DNA from: Cytophagales bacterium
GTDB lineage: Bacteria; Bacteroidota; Bacteroidia; Cytophagales; UBA9547
Direction: 5' to 3'
DNA length: 32,357 nucleotides
NCBI GenBank assembly: GCA_013297755.1
Contig: JAAFIH010000043.1
Span: 1 to 32,357, forward strand
Part shown: positions 17,205 through 25,035 of the stretch, piece after piece
Numbering within the stretch: position 1 is the stretch's first letter
How the letters are laid out: each line of letters starts with the position of its first letter
Made by a program: the position numbers and the translations under genes
Notes under the pieces: model-generated
Database searches by the model: none
What the model was told of the DNA's origin: nothing
The model's input: the letters and a program-made list of their open reading frames with translations, nothing else

Positions 17205-17615
17205 ATGAAAATAACCGTTTGTCGAAAAGAACATTTCAATGCTGCTCATAGATTGCACAATCCTGATTGGTCTGACCAAAAAAACGAGGAATTTTATGGT
17301 AAATGCAATAATGAATATTATCATGGACACAATTACGAACTGATAGTAAAAGTTACTAAAGACATAGACCCTGATTCTGGGTACGCTTTGGATATGAAAT
17401 ACTTGAGTGATGTAATAAAAAAGCATATTACCGATAAGTTTGATCACAAAAATCTTAATTTACAAACCGAAGAATTTATGAAAACAATACCATCTGCCGA
17501 GAATATGGCAGTAGTATTTCATCAAATTCTTACCAAAGAGCTTGGAAATGATTGTAAGATAAAAATCGTATTATACGAAACAGAACGCAATTTTGTAGAA
17601 TATCCAGCAGATTGA
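17205..17615 (+). CDS. 6-pyruvoyl-tetrahydropterin synthase/QueD family protein, eukaryote-like (PTPS-II) active site
   Basis: 136 aa. Zinc ligands are H15 (FNAAHRL) and H40, H42 (HGH). The catalytic Cys is C34 in GKCNNEYYHGHNY, and D80-H81 lie in FDHKNLN. The Cys-to-HGH spacing is five residues (CX5HGH), as in animal PTPS, whereas bacterial QueD usually has CX3HGH. Animal PTPS makes 6-pyruvoyl-tetrahydropterin for tetrahydrobiopterin; QueD makes the queuosine precursor 6-carboxy-tetrahydropterin. From the motif I favour a tetrahydropterin role, but automatic annotation would likely say QueD. No queC/queE or folE is adjacent. The Thump-like methyltransferase follows 45 nt downstream in the same direction. 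Confidence 0.88.
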   Translation: MKITVCRKEHFNAAHRLHNPDWSDQKNEEFYGKCNNEYYHGHNYELIVKVTKDIDPDSGYALDMKYLSDVIKKHITDKFDHKNLNLQTEEFMKTIPSAENMAVVFHQILTKELGNDCKIKIVLYETERNFVEYPAD

Positions 17616-17660
17616 GGTTAGTTCTTTAATGCAAAAAATTTATTCAATGTTAATGTAAGT

Positions 17661-18860
17661 ATGGAAAATAATTTTGAATTATTTTTTGAAAAAAATAACA
17701 AAACTATAGAAGCATATAAAAAAATGCCTCTACAAAATGTTATTTTCAAAATAAGTGATTCAAAAACAGATGATAAAGAACAAATCTTACTACAAATAGT
17801 ATCATTGAATAAGGTATCTACAAAGCTACCTACTTGGTGTAATACGCCCAAAATACTTTTTCCACCAAGCATTCATTTAGAGCAAAGTTCGTCTGAAATA
17901 GCTGCAGATTTTAAATCCAAAATTGTGTCCAACCAATTACTAATCGACCTTACTGGTGGGTATGGTGTAGATGCTTATTTTTTTTCAAAGCGAAATAAAG
18001 ATGTAATTTATATAGAAAAATACGAAAAATTATTTGATATTAGTTCTTGGAATTTTATTCAATTAAAATCTAATAATATTACTTCCATTAATATAGATTG
18101 TGATACATTTTTAAATACTTTTAAATCAAATGTAGATGCAAAGGAAATAATGGTTTATATAGACCCAGCACGCAGAGATTTGAATAACAACAAAATGGTT
18201 TCTTTGCAAGAAACTGAGCCAAATATAGTAACATTATTGCCAAAAATTTTTAAAATTGCAACTAAAGTTTTAATCAAAACATCGCCCATGTTGGATATTG
18301 ATACTGCTATTAGAGAATTAAATAATATTACTCTTATATATATTGTATCTATCAAAAATGAGTGTAAAGAGCTATTGTTTTTGGTTGAAAAAGATGCGAA
18401 TGTTGAACCCAAAATTTTAGCCATAAATATTGAAAATGATACAATAAGTGAGTTTTCGTTTTACAAAAATGATGAAGTAGCTGCTATACCAAATTATTCA
18501 ATCCCACTCATTTATTTGTATGAGCCAAGTGCAAGTATGCTCAAATCTGGTGCTTTTAAGCTAATAGCTACTAAAAATAATTTATTTAAAATAGCACCAA
18601 ACACGCATCTTTATACTTCAGAAAATATAAATATTGATTTTCAAGGCAAAATTTTTGAAATAGTAGCTGATATATCTCTAAAGCAAATTAAGAAATATAT
18701 AATAGATAATAAAATTAATGTTATCACAAGAAACTACCCCATGACATCACAAGAAGTAAAATCAAAATACAATTTGATAGATGGAGGAAATTATTACTTA
18801 ATTTGTTTTAAAAACCAAAAAAATATAACACAAACCTTATTTTGTAAAAGATTAAAATAA
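17661..18860 (+). CDS. Class I SAM methyltransferase of the Thump-like group
   Basis: 399 aa. A Rossmann-type SAM site is visible: LIDLTGGYGVDAYFFSK (motif I, about residues 93-109), VIYIEKYEKL (acidic motif II), and MVYIDPARRD, a DPARR motif characteristic of a Bacteroidota methyltransferase group that carries a C-terminal Thump-like domain. The C-terminal part (about 275-399; YLYEPSASMLKSGAFKLIA) fits that domain. By family an RNA-directed methyltransferase is likely, but the target is not established. It ends 12 nt from the convergent cysteine peptidase, with no visible terminator between. Confidence 0.82.
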   Translation: MENNFELFFEKNNKTIEAYKKMPLQNVIFKISDSKTDDKEQILLQIVSLNKVSTKLPTWCNTPKILFPPSIHLEQSSSEIAADFKSKIVSNQLLIDLTGGYGVDAYFFSKRNKDVIYIEKYEKLFDISSWNFIQLKSNNITSINIDCDTFLNTFKSNVDAKEIMVYIDPARRDLNNNKMVSLQETEPNIVTLLPKIFKIATKVLIKTSPMLDIDTAIRELNNITLIYIVSIKNECKELLFLVEKDANVEPKILAINIENDTISEFSFYKNDEVAAIPNYSIPLIYLYEPSASMLKSGAFKLIATKNNLFKIAPNTHLYTSENINIDFQGKIFEIVADISLKQIKKYIIDNKINVITRNYPMTSQEVKSKYNLIDGGNYYLICFKNQKNITQTLFCKRLK

Positions 18861-18872
18861 AAATTGATAAAA

Positions 18873-20114
18873 TTACTTTTTAAATCTATCCAAATATTGT
18901 TTTAGTCTATCTTTGTGGATGGTAATGGTTGTCATTTTTAATTTTATATAGTCTTCATGGAAAAAATAGTATCCAAAATTCTTACTTTCTTTACCCACAT
19001 TTCTAGAGCCTGAGCCAGAATCTTTTATTAAAAACCAAGTTTTGTTATTTTTTGTAAGATGCCCCACCAAGTGCATTCCATGATCGTCTGTGGTGGTTTT
19101 GTTGCTAAATCTAAACTGACGAGCATTTTCGTCAATATATTCGCTTGGTATATCAAAAGTTGGCACTAGAGCTACATTATTGAAAGAATCAAAACCAGCC
19201 TCAGAAACATCTCCACCAACCATGTAAGAATAACCATTTTCTATAGACGATTTTGCTATATCCACAAACACATCCAAGGGTACATTATAATATGTAGAAT
19301 CATGCCACCAGTTGTCTGGCACATCATATTCAGTTTGTGTCCAGTAAGAATTTTGCATAAATGACATTACATCTACAATGTCATCTGGATTGAATTTTAG
19401 TATATTAGTCATATATTCGACTGGAGTATAATTCTTACCATTATAAGTAATAATACTTGGTGGTGTACCTATATAATCGTTCATAATTGACTTAATAGTA
19501 GCCAAAACTAAGGCTTCGTTCCAGGCACTATTAGATTTTACAGATTGCAAATATTTACTCATCTCTTCATACATTTTAGCGTGATTATGAAAAGTAGTAA
19601 AAACTTTAAGTCCAGAATAATCCTCGTATCTTACACAACCATATTGTTTCATAATTCTTCTTACAGCATTACCTTCAGAACCTTCGCCAAATTCAGATTC
19701 ACCACGTTTTTGTACAAATCTTCTTGCCTTTTCTACATACTCCCAATATACCGTAAAAATTTCTGATAAATCTACCGTTTTTCCTGTTTGTCTAAAAATC
19801 TCAGTTTCATAAAATGAGGTTGTACTGTAAGCCCAACAAGTGCCTGCATTGCCTTGAGAAATAGGATTTGATTTCCAAACTGACTTAAATTCTTCTACCG
19901 ATTTAGGATAATCTATGCCTGATAAATCAATTTTAAAATTTCGCTTTGTTGCAGGGGCAGTAGCTGGTTTTTGGTCTTCTTCAATTCCTTTTAAAATACT
20001 ATTTTGATAATAACCTGGCTTTACAATTTGAAACGAACCTTTATTACGAACTTGAGAAAAGACTAATACAGATGGAGCAAGAAATAAAATATAAATTATT
20101 ACTTTTGTATGCAT
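18873..20114 (-). CDS. Secreted C1-family (papain/bleomycin-hydrolase-like) cysteine peptidase
   Basis: 413 aa. Signal peptide MHTKVIIYILFLAPSVLVFSQ. Catalytic motif SQGNAGTCWAYS gives oxyanion Q87 and nucleophile C93; DDHGMHLVG gives H345. The third catalytic position, usually Asn in NSWG, here reads IKDSGSGS with D365. The length and large inserts between Cys and His fit the C1B (PepC/bleomycin hydrolase-like) branch common in Bacteroidota rather than small papains. With a signal peptide and no lipobox it should act in the periplasm or outside. The start codon is 2 nt from the longest start of the divergent GT9 gene. Confidence 0.88.
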   Translation of the reverse strand: MHTKVIIYILFLAPSVLVFSQVRNKGSFQIVKPGYYQNSILKGIEEDQKPATAPATKRNFKIDLSGIDYPKSVEEFKSVWKSNPISQGNAGTCWAYSTTSFYETEIFRQTGKTVDLSEIFTVYWEYVEKARRFVQKRGESEFGEGSEGNAVRRIMKQYGCVRYEDYSGLKVFTTFHNHAKMYEEMSKYLQSVKSNSAWNEALVLATIKSIMNDYIGTPPSIITYNGKNYTPVEYMTNILKFNPDDIVDVMSFMQNSYWTQTEYDVPDNWWHDSTYYNVPLDVFVDIAKSSIENGYSYMVGGDVSEAGFDSFNNVALVPTFDIPSEYIDENARQFRFSNKTTTDDHGMHLVGHLTKNNKTWFLIKDSGSGSRNVGKESKNFGYYFFHEDYIKLKMTTITIHKDRLKQYLDRFKK

Positions 20115-20116
20115 AA

Positions 20117-21373
20117 ATGATGATTTGTTTAAGCAAATTAAATAAAAAAAGGTGTTATAATTACACTTTTAGAATTATTATTTTTATTTTTGAAAAAAAA
20201 CAAAAACACTTCGTGGGTATCTCAAGAATTGCATATAACACAAAGCGGACAATTCTTAATTTAATTGCCTTTTTTTATGATTTTTTTATTTTTAATTCTG
20301 CTCAAAATATTACTGCAAAACCTACAATTTTAGTAATAAAAATGGATGCCATAGGCGATTTTTTTGTTTGGCTCTCTGTTGCAAATCATTACAAAGATTT
20401 ATTTCCTGCTTCAAAATATAACTTATATTTATTAACAAATCCTGCTTGTAAAGTAATGGCTGAAAAACTAGGCTTTTTTGATCAAGTCATTGGAATAAAA
20501 AGAAAAAAATTTATATTAAATTACTTTTATAGACTTAAATTTGTACGGTTATTAAATTCGATAAAATATGAAACTATTATTTATCATGCCAGTAGTAGGG
20601 AGTTTGCTAGTGGAGATTTATTGGTAAGAAAATTAAGTTCAAATAATAAAATTTCAATTAAATCAGATACAGCTGTTGATTCCAATTTTTGGATTAATAT
20701 TTCTAATCGATTTTATACAAAATGTTACAATTTAGATATGTATAGCCATGAAATAGCTAAAAATAATGCTTTCTTAGAGTATTTGGGCAAACCAAAGACT
20801 AAACTAGAATTGGTAAAATTGCAAACAAATCCTAACGTAATAGATTCAAAAAAATATATTGTAATAGCCACTGGTGCACGTATTGGAATTAGAAAGTGGC
20901 CTATTCATAAATTTATTGAAGTAATAAATTTTATTTTAGATAATACAAATTATGACATAATACTTACTGGTGCCAAAGAAGATGTTAAAGATGGCTTTTA
21001 TGTAGAAAATCTACTTAAAAATGTAAGAATAATAAATAAAATTAATAAAACATCAGTTTTAGTTTTAGCTGATTTGATAGCAGGAGCAGCATTTTTGGTT
21101 GGCAACGAAACTGCCAATATTCACATAGCGGCAGCTGTGCAAACAAAGTCAATTTGCATACTTGGTGGTGGGCATTTCGATAGATTTGTTCCCTATCCAA
21201 ATGACTTAATTTCTGATTTTAAACCTATTCCTGTTTTCTTTCAAATGGATTGTTATGGTTGTAATTGGCGATGCAAGTACCAAGTTTCTAACGATTCATC
21301 GGTATTGTGTATTCAAAATATTGATACACAAAAAGTAATAAATCAAATTAAATTATTATTAATTAATACATAA
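20117..21373 (+). CDS. Glycosyltransferase family 9 (ADP-heptose-LPS heptosyltransferase-like)
   Basis: Up to 418 aa. GT9 hallmarks: ILVIKMDAIGDFFVW (N-terminal GDxxx loop), IVIATGARIGIRKWPIHKF, and AAFLVGNETANIHIAAA with IGxD/ET-type donor-site residues. A C-terminal cysteine cluster reads DCYGCNWRCKY followed by VLC (C-X2-C-X3-C-X11-C). It probably adds a heptose or related sugar to LPS core or a surface glycan. The start is doubtful: ATG 20117 leaves 2 nt to the opposing gene, while in-frame GTG 20213 (giving GISRIAYNTKRTILNLI after the start) lies just after a TATTTTTG -7 box and leaves room for promoters. The methyltransferase ATG directly abuts its stop. Confidence 0.88.
   Translation: MMICLSKLNKKRCYNYTFRIIIFIFEKKQKHFVGISRIAYNTKRTILNLIAFFYDFFIFNSAQNITAKPTILVIKMDAIGDFFVWLSVANHYKDLFPASKYNLYLLTNPACKVMAEKLGFFDQVIGIKRKKFILNYFYRLKFVRLLNSIKYETIIYHASSREFASGDLLVRKLSSNNKISIKSDTAVDSNFWINISNRFYTKCYNLDMYSHEIAKNNAFLEYLGKPKTKLELVKLQTNPNVIDSKKYIVIATGARIGIRKWPIHKFIEVINFILDNTNYDIILTGAKEDVKDGFYVENLLKNVRIINKINKTSVLVLADLIAGAAFLVGNETANIHIAAAVQTKSICILGGGHFDRFVPYPNDLISDFKPIPVFFQMDCYGCNWRCKYQVSNDSSVLCIQNIDTQKVINQIKLLLINT
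20185..20192 (+). promoter_or_regulatory. Possible -7 box of the GT9-methyltransferase operon
   Basis: TATTTTTG matches TAnnTTTG and lies 20 nt before the alternative GTG start at 20213. No good -33 TTG at 17-23 nt upstream. If real, it lies inside the longest GT9 frame and supports the shorter protein. Confidence 0.25.
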
Positions 21374-22279
21374 ATGTTAAAAAAAATCATTCTTAGGATT
21401 TTAAATCCAATCCACCTGTTTCAAATTATAAAATTAAGTTATAATAACAAAAGAGTAAACAGGGTATTTGCCGATGAGCAACTGAAATTTTATAGCAAAA
21501 TATTACCAACTGATTTTTTACACTATGGATATTTTGATGATACAACCATCAAGCCTGAAGATATATCAGTAGGAATGATTTACAAAGCTCAAGTAAGATA
21601 TGCTGAATTGTTACTTCAAAAAATTGAGGATAGGCATAGTTTAATTTTAGATGTGGGTTGTGGCATGGGTGGACTTATAAAGATGATGTTAGAGCAAAAC
21701 CTTAAACCAGTAGCCCTTACACCAGATGCCACACAAATTGCCCATATTTCTACAAAATATCCCACTCTAAAGGTTTATGCCACCAGATTTGAGGATATTC
21801 CTTTGCAAGAAAACATAGATACTTATGGTACAATTATTACTTCTGAATCTCTCCAATATCTTGATTTGGACAAATCTCTGACGCTTATAAATAAAATTTT
21901 AAAAAAAGAAACCAATAGTCGTTGGATTGCCTGCGATTATTTTAAGATTGGTGTTGAGGGTGAAAAATCTGGCCATAACTGGGATGTGTTTTTGCAAAAA
22001 TTAGATTCAAATGGGTTTAAACTTACTTTTCAGTATGACATAACACCACACATTTTGCCTACAATTTCGTATGTATATTTTATGGCAAATAACATTGGCA
22101 AGCCATCCCTCGAATTTGCACTAGATAAATTGAAAGTAAAGAAAAAAGGTTTGTATTATTTAATTGAACCAACTATTGATACTATATTTGAAAAAATTAA
22201 TAAAAACTTAAAAACAGTAAATCCAAAAATATTTGCTTCTTCAAAAAAATATGTTTTGATGGTAATTGAACGAAAATAA
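21374..22279 (+). CDS. Class I SAM-dependent methyltransferase in a glycan operon
   Basis: 301 aa. SAM-binding motif I is LILDVGCGMGGLIKMM (about 94-109), followed by VALTPDATQIAHI and a post-motif IITSESLQYLDLD, typical of methyltransferase_11/25-like folds. The N-terminus has a basic amphipathic helix (MLKKIILRILNPIHLFQIIK) that may touch the membrane. Its ATG begins immediately after the GT9 stop, so the two are coupled. A role modifying the same surface glycan or its lipid carrier is inferred from that coupling only; the acceptor is unknown. Confidence 0.82.
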   Translation: MLKKIILRILNPIHLFQIIKLSYNNKRVNRVFADEQLKFYSKILPTDFLHYGYFDDTTIKPEDISVGMIYKAQVRYAELLLQKIEDRHSLILDVGCGMGGLIKMMLEQNLKPVALTPDATQIAHISTKYPTLKVYATRFEDIPLQENIDTYGTIITSESLQYLDLDKSLTLINKILKKETNSRWIACDYFKIGVEGEKSGHNWDVFLQKLDSNGFKLTFQYDITPHILPTISYVYFMANNIGKPSLEFALDKLKVKKKGLYYLIEPTIDTIFEKINKNLKTVNPKIFASSKKYVLMVIERK

Positions 22280-22299
22280 TTAACTTAAAATTAACTTAA
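22279..22299 (+). repeat. Two direct copies of ATTAACTTAA before the cyclophilin gene
   Basis: ATTAACTTAA occurs at 22279-22288 and 22290-22299, an 11-bp period, filling the 28-nt gap before the ATG at 22308. It may be a regulator site or simply A/T-rich coincidence. Confidence 0.3.
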
Positions 22300-22307
22300 T
22301 ATTAAAA

Positions 22308-22925
22308 ATGAGAATAAAAATAAACATTTGTGTAGCTATTATATTATTAGTAATAAATTTTGGTTTTTCTAAAATTAATAAAAAAGAGTATATTTTTACC
22401 ATTGAAACTAAATTTGGGCAGATGGTGTTGATTTTGCATGATAGCACACCTTTGCACAAAGCTAATTTTATCAAGTTGGCCACTTCAAAATTTTATGATA
22501 ACACTACCTTTCATCGTATTATCAAAGGATTTATGATTCAAGGTGGCGATGTCAATTCCAAAGATACTGACCCCAACAACGATGGTATGGGTAGCAATGG
22601 ATATACAATTCCAGCTGAGTTTAAGCCAAATCTTACTCATACACAAGGTGCAGTGGCGGCAGCTCGCATGGGCGATAATGTAAATCCTAAAAAAGAATCA
22701 AGTGGTTGTCAGTTTTATATTGTAGAAAACCCATCTGGGACTCATTTTTTAGACAATAATTATACAGTGTTTGGTCAGGTAATCAAAGGTATAGAAGTAA
22801 TATCTAAAATAGCCGAACAATCTAAAAATAGTATGGACAGGCCGAATGATGACATAAAAATGACCATAAAAGTTGAACTTTTGAAAAAAAAGAAAATTAA
22901 TAAAATGTTTGGATTAAAGTTGTAA
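22308..22925 (+). CDS. Cyclophilin-type peptidyl-prolyl cis-trans isomerase, exported
   Basis: 205 aa. An N-terminal hydrophobic segment (RIKINICVAIILLVINFGFS) acts as signal peptide or anchor. The cyclophilin domain spans about 28-195, with catalytic TTFHRIIKGFMIQGGD (Arg and Gln of the active site), GAVAAARMGDNVNPKKESSGCQFYIV, and LDNNYTVFGQVIKGIEVISKI. A short Lys-rich tail follows. It should assist folding of exported proteins, like the FKBP protein elsewhere in this window. It follows the GT9-methyltransferase pair by 28 nt and could be read through from it. Confidence 0.95.
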   Translation: MRIKINICVAIILLVINFGFSKINKKEYIFTIETKFGQMVLILHDSTPLHKANFIKLATSKFYDNTTFHRIIKGFMIQGGDVNSKDTDPNNDGMGSNGYTIPAEFKPNLTHTQGAVAAARMGDNVNPKKESSGCQFYIVENPSGTHFLDNNYTVFGQVIKGIEVISKIAEQSKNSMDRPNDDIKMTIKVELLKKKKINKMFGLKL

Positions 22926-23043
22926 ATGGGTAGTTTACTAATTAAAACTAAATACTTTATTAATTATTATAAAAATTTATTTAGTTAATATTAAAATCGA
23001 TTTTCAAACAAACAAACTATAAAAGTAATTATTTTGTTAATTT

Positions 23044-24426
23044 ATGAATTTAACTAAAGTTACATTAGAAAATTTTAAATGTTTCCAAAAAAAAGTTGAA
23101 ATTGATTTTGGAAGACTTACATTATTAACTGGAGCCAATAGTAGTGGCAAAAGCTCAGTTATATATAGTGTTCTTGGTGTCCTTCAATCAGGTGAATTTC
23201 CATTTCAATTTTCTACCAATGGTAAATATGTGAATATGGGCGATTTTAAAGAAGTTGTTTATAATCATAATAGAAAAGAAAAAGTAAAACTTTCTTTTTC
23301 TTTCAAAAATGGCTCTGTTCATACTATTGAAACTATTTGGGAAGAAGATTTAAACAATAATTTGCCACAATTATTAGAATTAAAAGCTTATTCTGATTAT
23401 TTCTCAGTTTTTGTATTAAAAAAAGGGAAAAAGTATTCAATAGACTATACTTATAACCATCTTAAAGACCCACAATATGAAATAATTTCAAGTGAAATTC
23501 TTAAAAAATTACTAAATGATATTAACGAGGTTTTTGAGAATAATAAAAGTAATAATAAATTTAGTCAATTTAAAGAAGATTCTTCCAAATATAATCTAAG
23601 TGAGTATTTTGACGATATTAATTCATCGCAAGATATAAAAGGTTTAATAGTTGATGATTTACCTTTTGTTTTAAAAAAAATAAATGAAAAAGGGATTTTC
23701 AAACTTGCACAGATTTTTGATGTTGTTACCAAAGTATTTAGTGAATATGATGAAAATATAAATTTTATCAGTTCTTTTCGCCTTCACCCAGAAAGAACCT
23801 ACCTAGAACAAACTAAATCAAAAATAAAAGTTAATAATTTTGGCGATGGTTATCTAGATCAAATTCTTATTTGGGAAACAAAAAATAAACAAAAATTTAA
23901 TAAGTTAATTAAAATTCTTAAAGAATTAAAATTGTTAGAAACAATAAAATCTAAAAGGCTAGAGGGAGGTCGTTATGAGATTTCTGTTCAAATAAAAAAA
24001 GGTGGTATTGACTCTTCTCTCAACGATGTAGGGTTTGGTATTTCTCAATTTTTACCAATAATTGTGGCAGATTTACAATTACCTAAAAATTCAACTTTGT
24101 ACATTGCACAACCCGAAATACATTTACATCCAAGTGTTCAATCTCTCTTTGGCGATTATCTGACCAATCATATCAAAACAACTGAAAAAAGCTATGTAAT
24201 TGAAACTCATAGTGAATATTTATTAAATAAAATAAGACTAGCAATCGTAAAGGGAGAAATAAATCCAGAAGATGTTAAAATTATGTATATAGATAATCAA
24301 GTAAATGATACATTTATTCATAAAATTTCATTTACTAAAAATGGACAAATTATAAATGCTCCTGAGAATTTTTTTAAGACTTATATGATGGATGTAATGG
24401 ATATTGCGTTAAATGCAGCTCAATAG
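23044..24426 (+). CDS. SMC/ABC-like AAA ATPase, DUF3696-type, paired with a PIN-like protein
   Basis: 460 aa. N-terminal strand LTKVTLENFKCFQKKVEI, then Walker A GANSSGKS (30-37). The middle part (about 60-310) is a charged, helical insertion. The signature position reads DVGFGISQFLP (328-338), the form used by DUF3696/COG4938 predicted ATPases instead of LSGGQ. Walker B reads LYIAQPEIHLHP, with A355 and Q356 where ABC-type enzymes have Asp-Glu. The switch His is H389 (IETHSEYLL). The C-terminal NAPENFFKTYMMDVMDI block is also DUF3696-like. The gene is strongly A/T-rich. The PIN-like gene starts 2 nt after its stop. Inference: sensor or regulator half of an ATPase-nuclease module, perhaps in defence. 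Confidence 0.82.
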   Translation: MNLTKVTLENFKCFQKKVEIDFGRLTLLTGANSSGKSSVIYSVLGVLQSGEFPFQFSTNGKYVNMGDFKEVVYNHNRKEKVKLSFSFKNGSVHTIETIWEEDLNNNLPQLLELKAYSDYFSVFVLKKGKKYSIDYTYNHLKDPQYEIISSEILKKLLNDINEVFENNKSNNKFSQFKEDSSKYNLSEYFDDINSSQDIKGLIVDDLPFVLKKINEKGIFKLAQIFDVVTKVFSEYDENINFISSFRLHPERTYLEQTKSKIKVNNFGDGYLDQILIWETKNKQKFNKLIKILKELKLLETIKSKRLEGGRYEISVQIKKGGIDSSLNDVGFGISQFLPIIVADLQLPKNSTLYIAQPEIHLHPSVQSLFGDYLTNHIKTTEKSYVIETHSEYLLNKIRLAIVKGEINPEDVKIMYIDNQVNDTFIHKISFTKNGQIINAPENFFKTYMMDVMDIALNAAQ

Positions 24427-24428
24427 AT

Positions 24429-24908
24429 ATGATAAAAGATATTTTTATAGATAATAATATAGCTAGTAAATTCTCTAATCCTCAAGACAAAGAGTATATT
24501 AAACTTACTAAATGGTTGATGTTTTTTGACCAAAAAGATGCTCTCAATAAACACAATTACGCCCATTTAGTGGTTTCTAAAAAACTATTAGAAGAGTATA
24601 ATCGTTCTGCACTAAATGCAAAAAGTAATACTTCTATTCCAATAATTATTGATAAATTATCGAGGGAAGGCCGTTTAATTATTGTTAGCAATAAGCAAAT
24701 AAAAGATTTTCAAGCCCTTTATTTTACAAAATCAGTTGTAAACAAACTTAGGTGTAATACTGAGGATAGAGAACATATACCACTTGTACTGCTTTCAGAT
24801 AGAAAATTTGGTTTGTCTTTGGATATAAATTTCATTTATGATTTAGTTAATTTTTCGGGGTTTAATGTCTTAATAAGAAAACGACCAGAGGAACTACCAT
24901 ATCAATAA
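24429..24908 (+). CDS. Small protein with PIN-like acidic residue pattern, partner of the DUF3696-type ATPase
   Basis: 159 aa, not recognised by name. It opens with a strand ending in Asp (IFIDNNIASKF, D8). It has a helix with acids (KKLLEEYNR, E55/E56), then TEDREHIPLVLLS (D113) and GLSLDINFIYDL (D132). That order D...E...D...D, with the third acid at the start of a helix and the fourth after a strand, is the PIN ribonuclease arrangement. The length fits too. PIN proteins cut RNA (VapC toxins, decay factors). No antitoxin-sized gene is present; instead the ATPase sits 2 nt upstream, implying joint translation and perhaps ATPase-controlled RNA cleavage. The PIN fold is an inference from spacing alone; a non-nucleolytic PIN-like protein is possible. 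Confidence 0.65.
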   Translation: MIKDIFIDNNIASKFSNPQDKEYIKLTKWLMFFDQKDALNKHNYAHLVVSKKLLEEYNRSALNAKSNTSIPIIIDKLSREGRLIIVSNKQIKDFQALYFTKSVVNKLRCNTEDREHIPLVLLSDRKFGLSLDINFIYDLVNFSGFNVLIRKRPEELPYQ

Positions 24909-25035
24909 TAAATATAATAAAAGAGCACAGCAAAATAATGTTATAATTTCATTTTAGGAGTATGTAAAAATTTTTGTTTAAAAAACATTTAATTAGAAAA
25001 AATAATTTTTTTAAAGAAATGCAAATTTCATTTTC

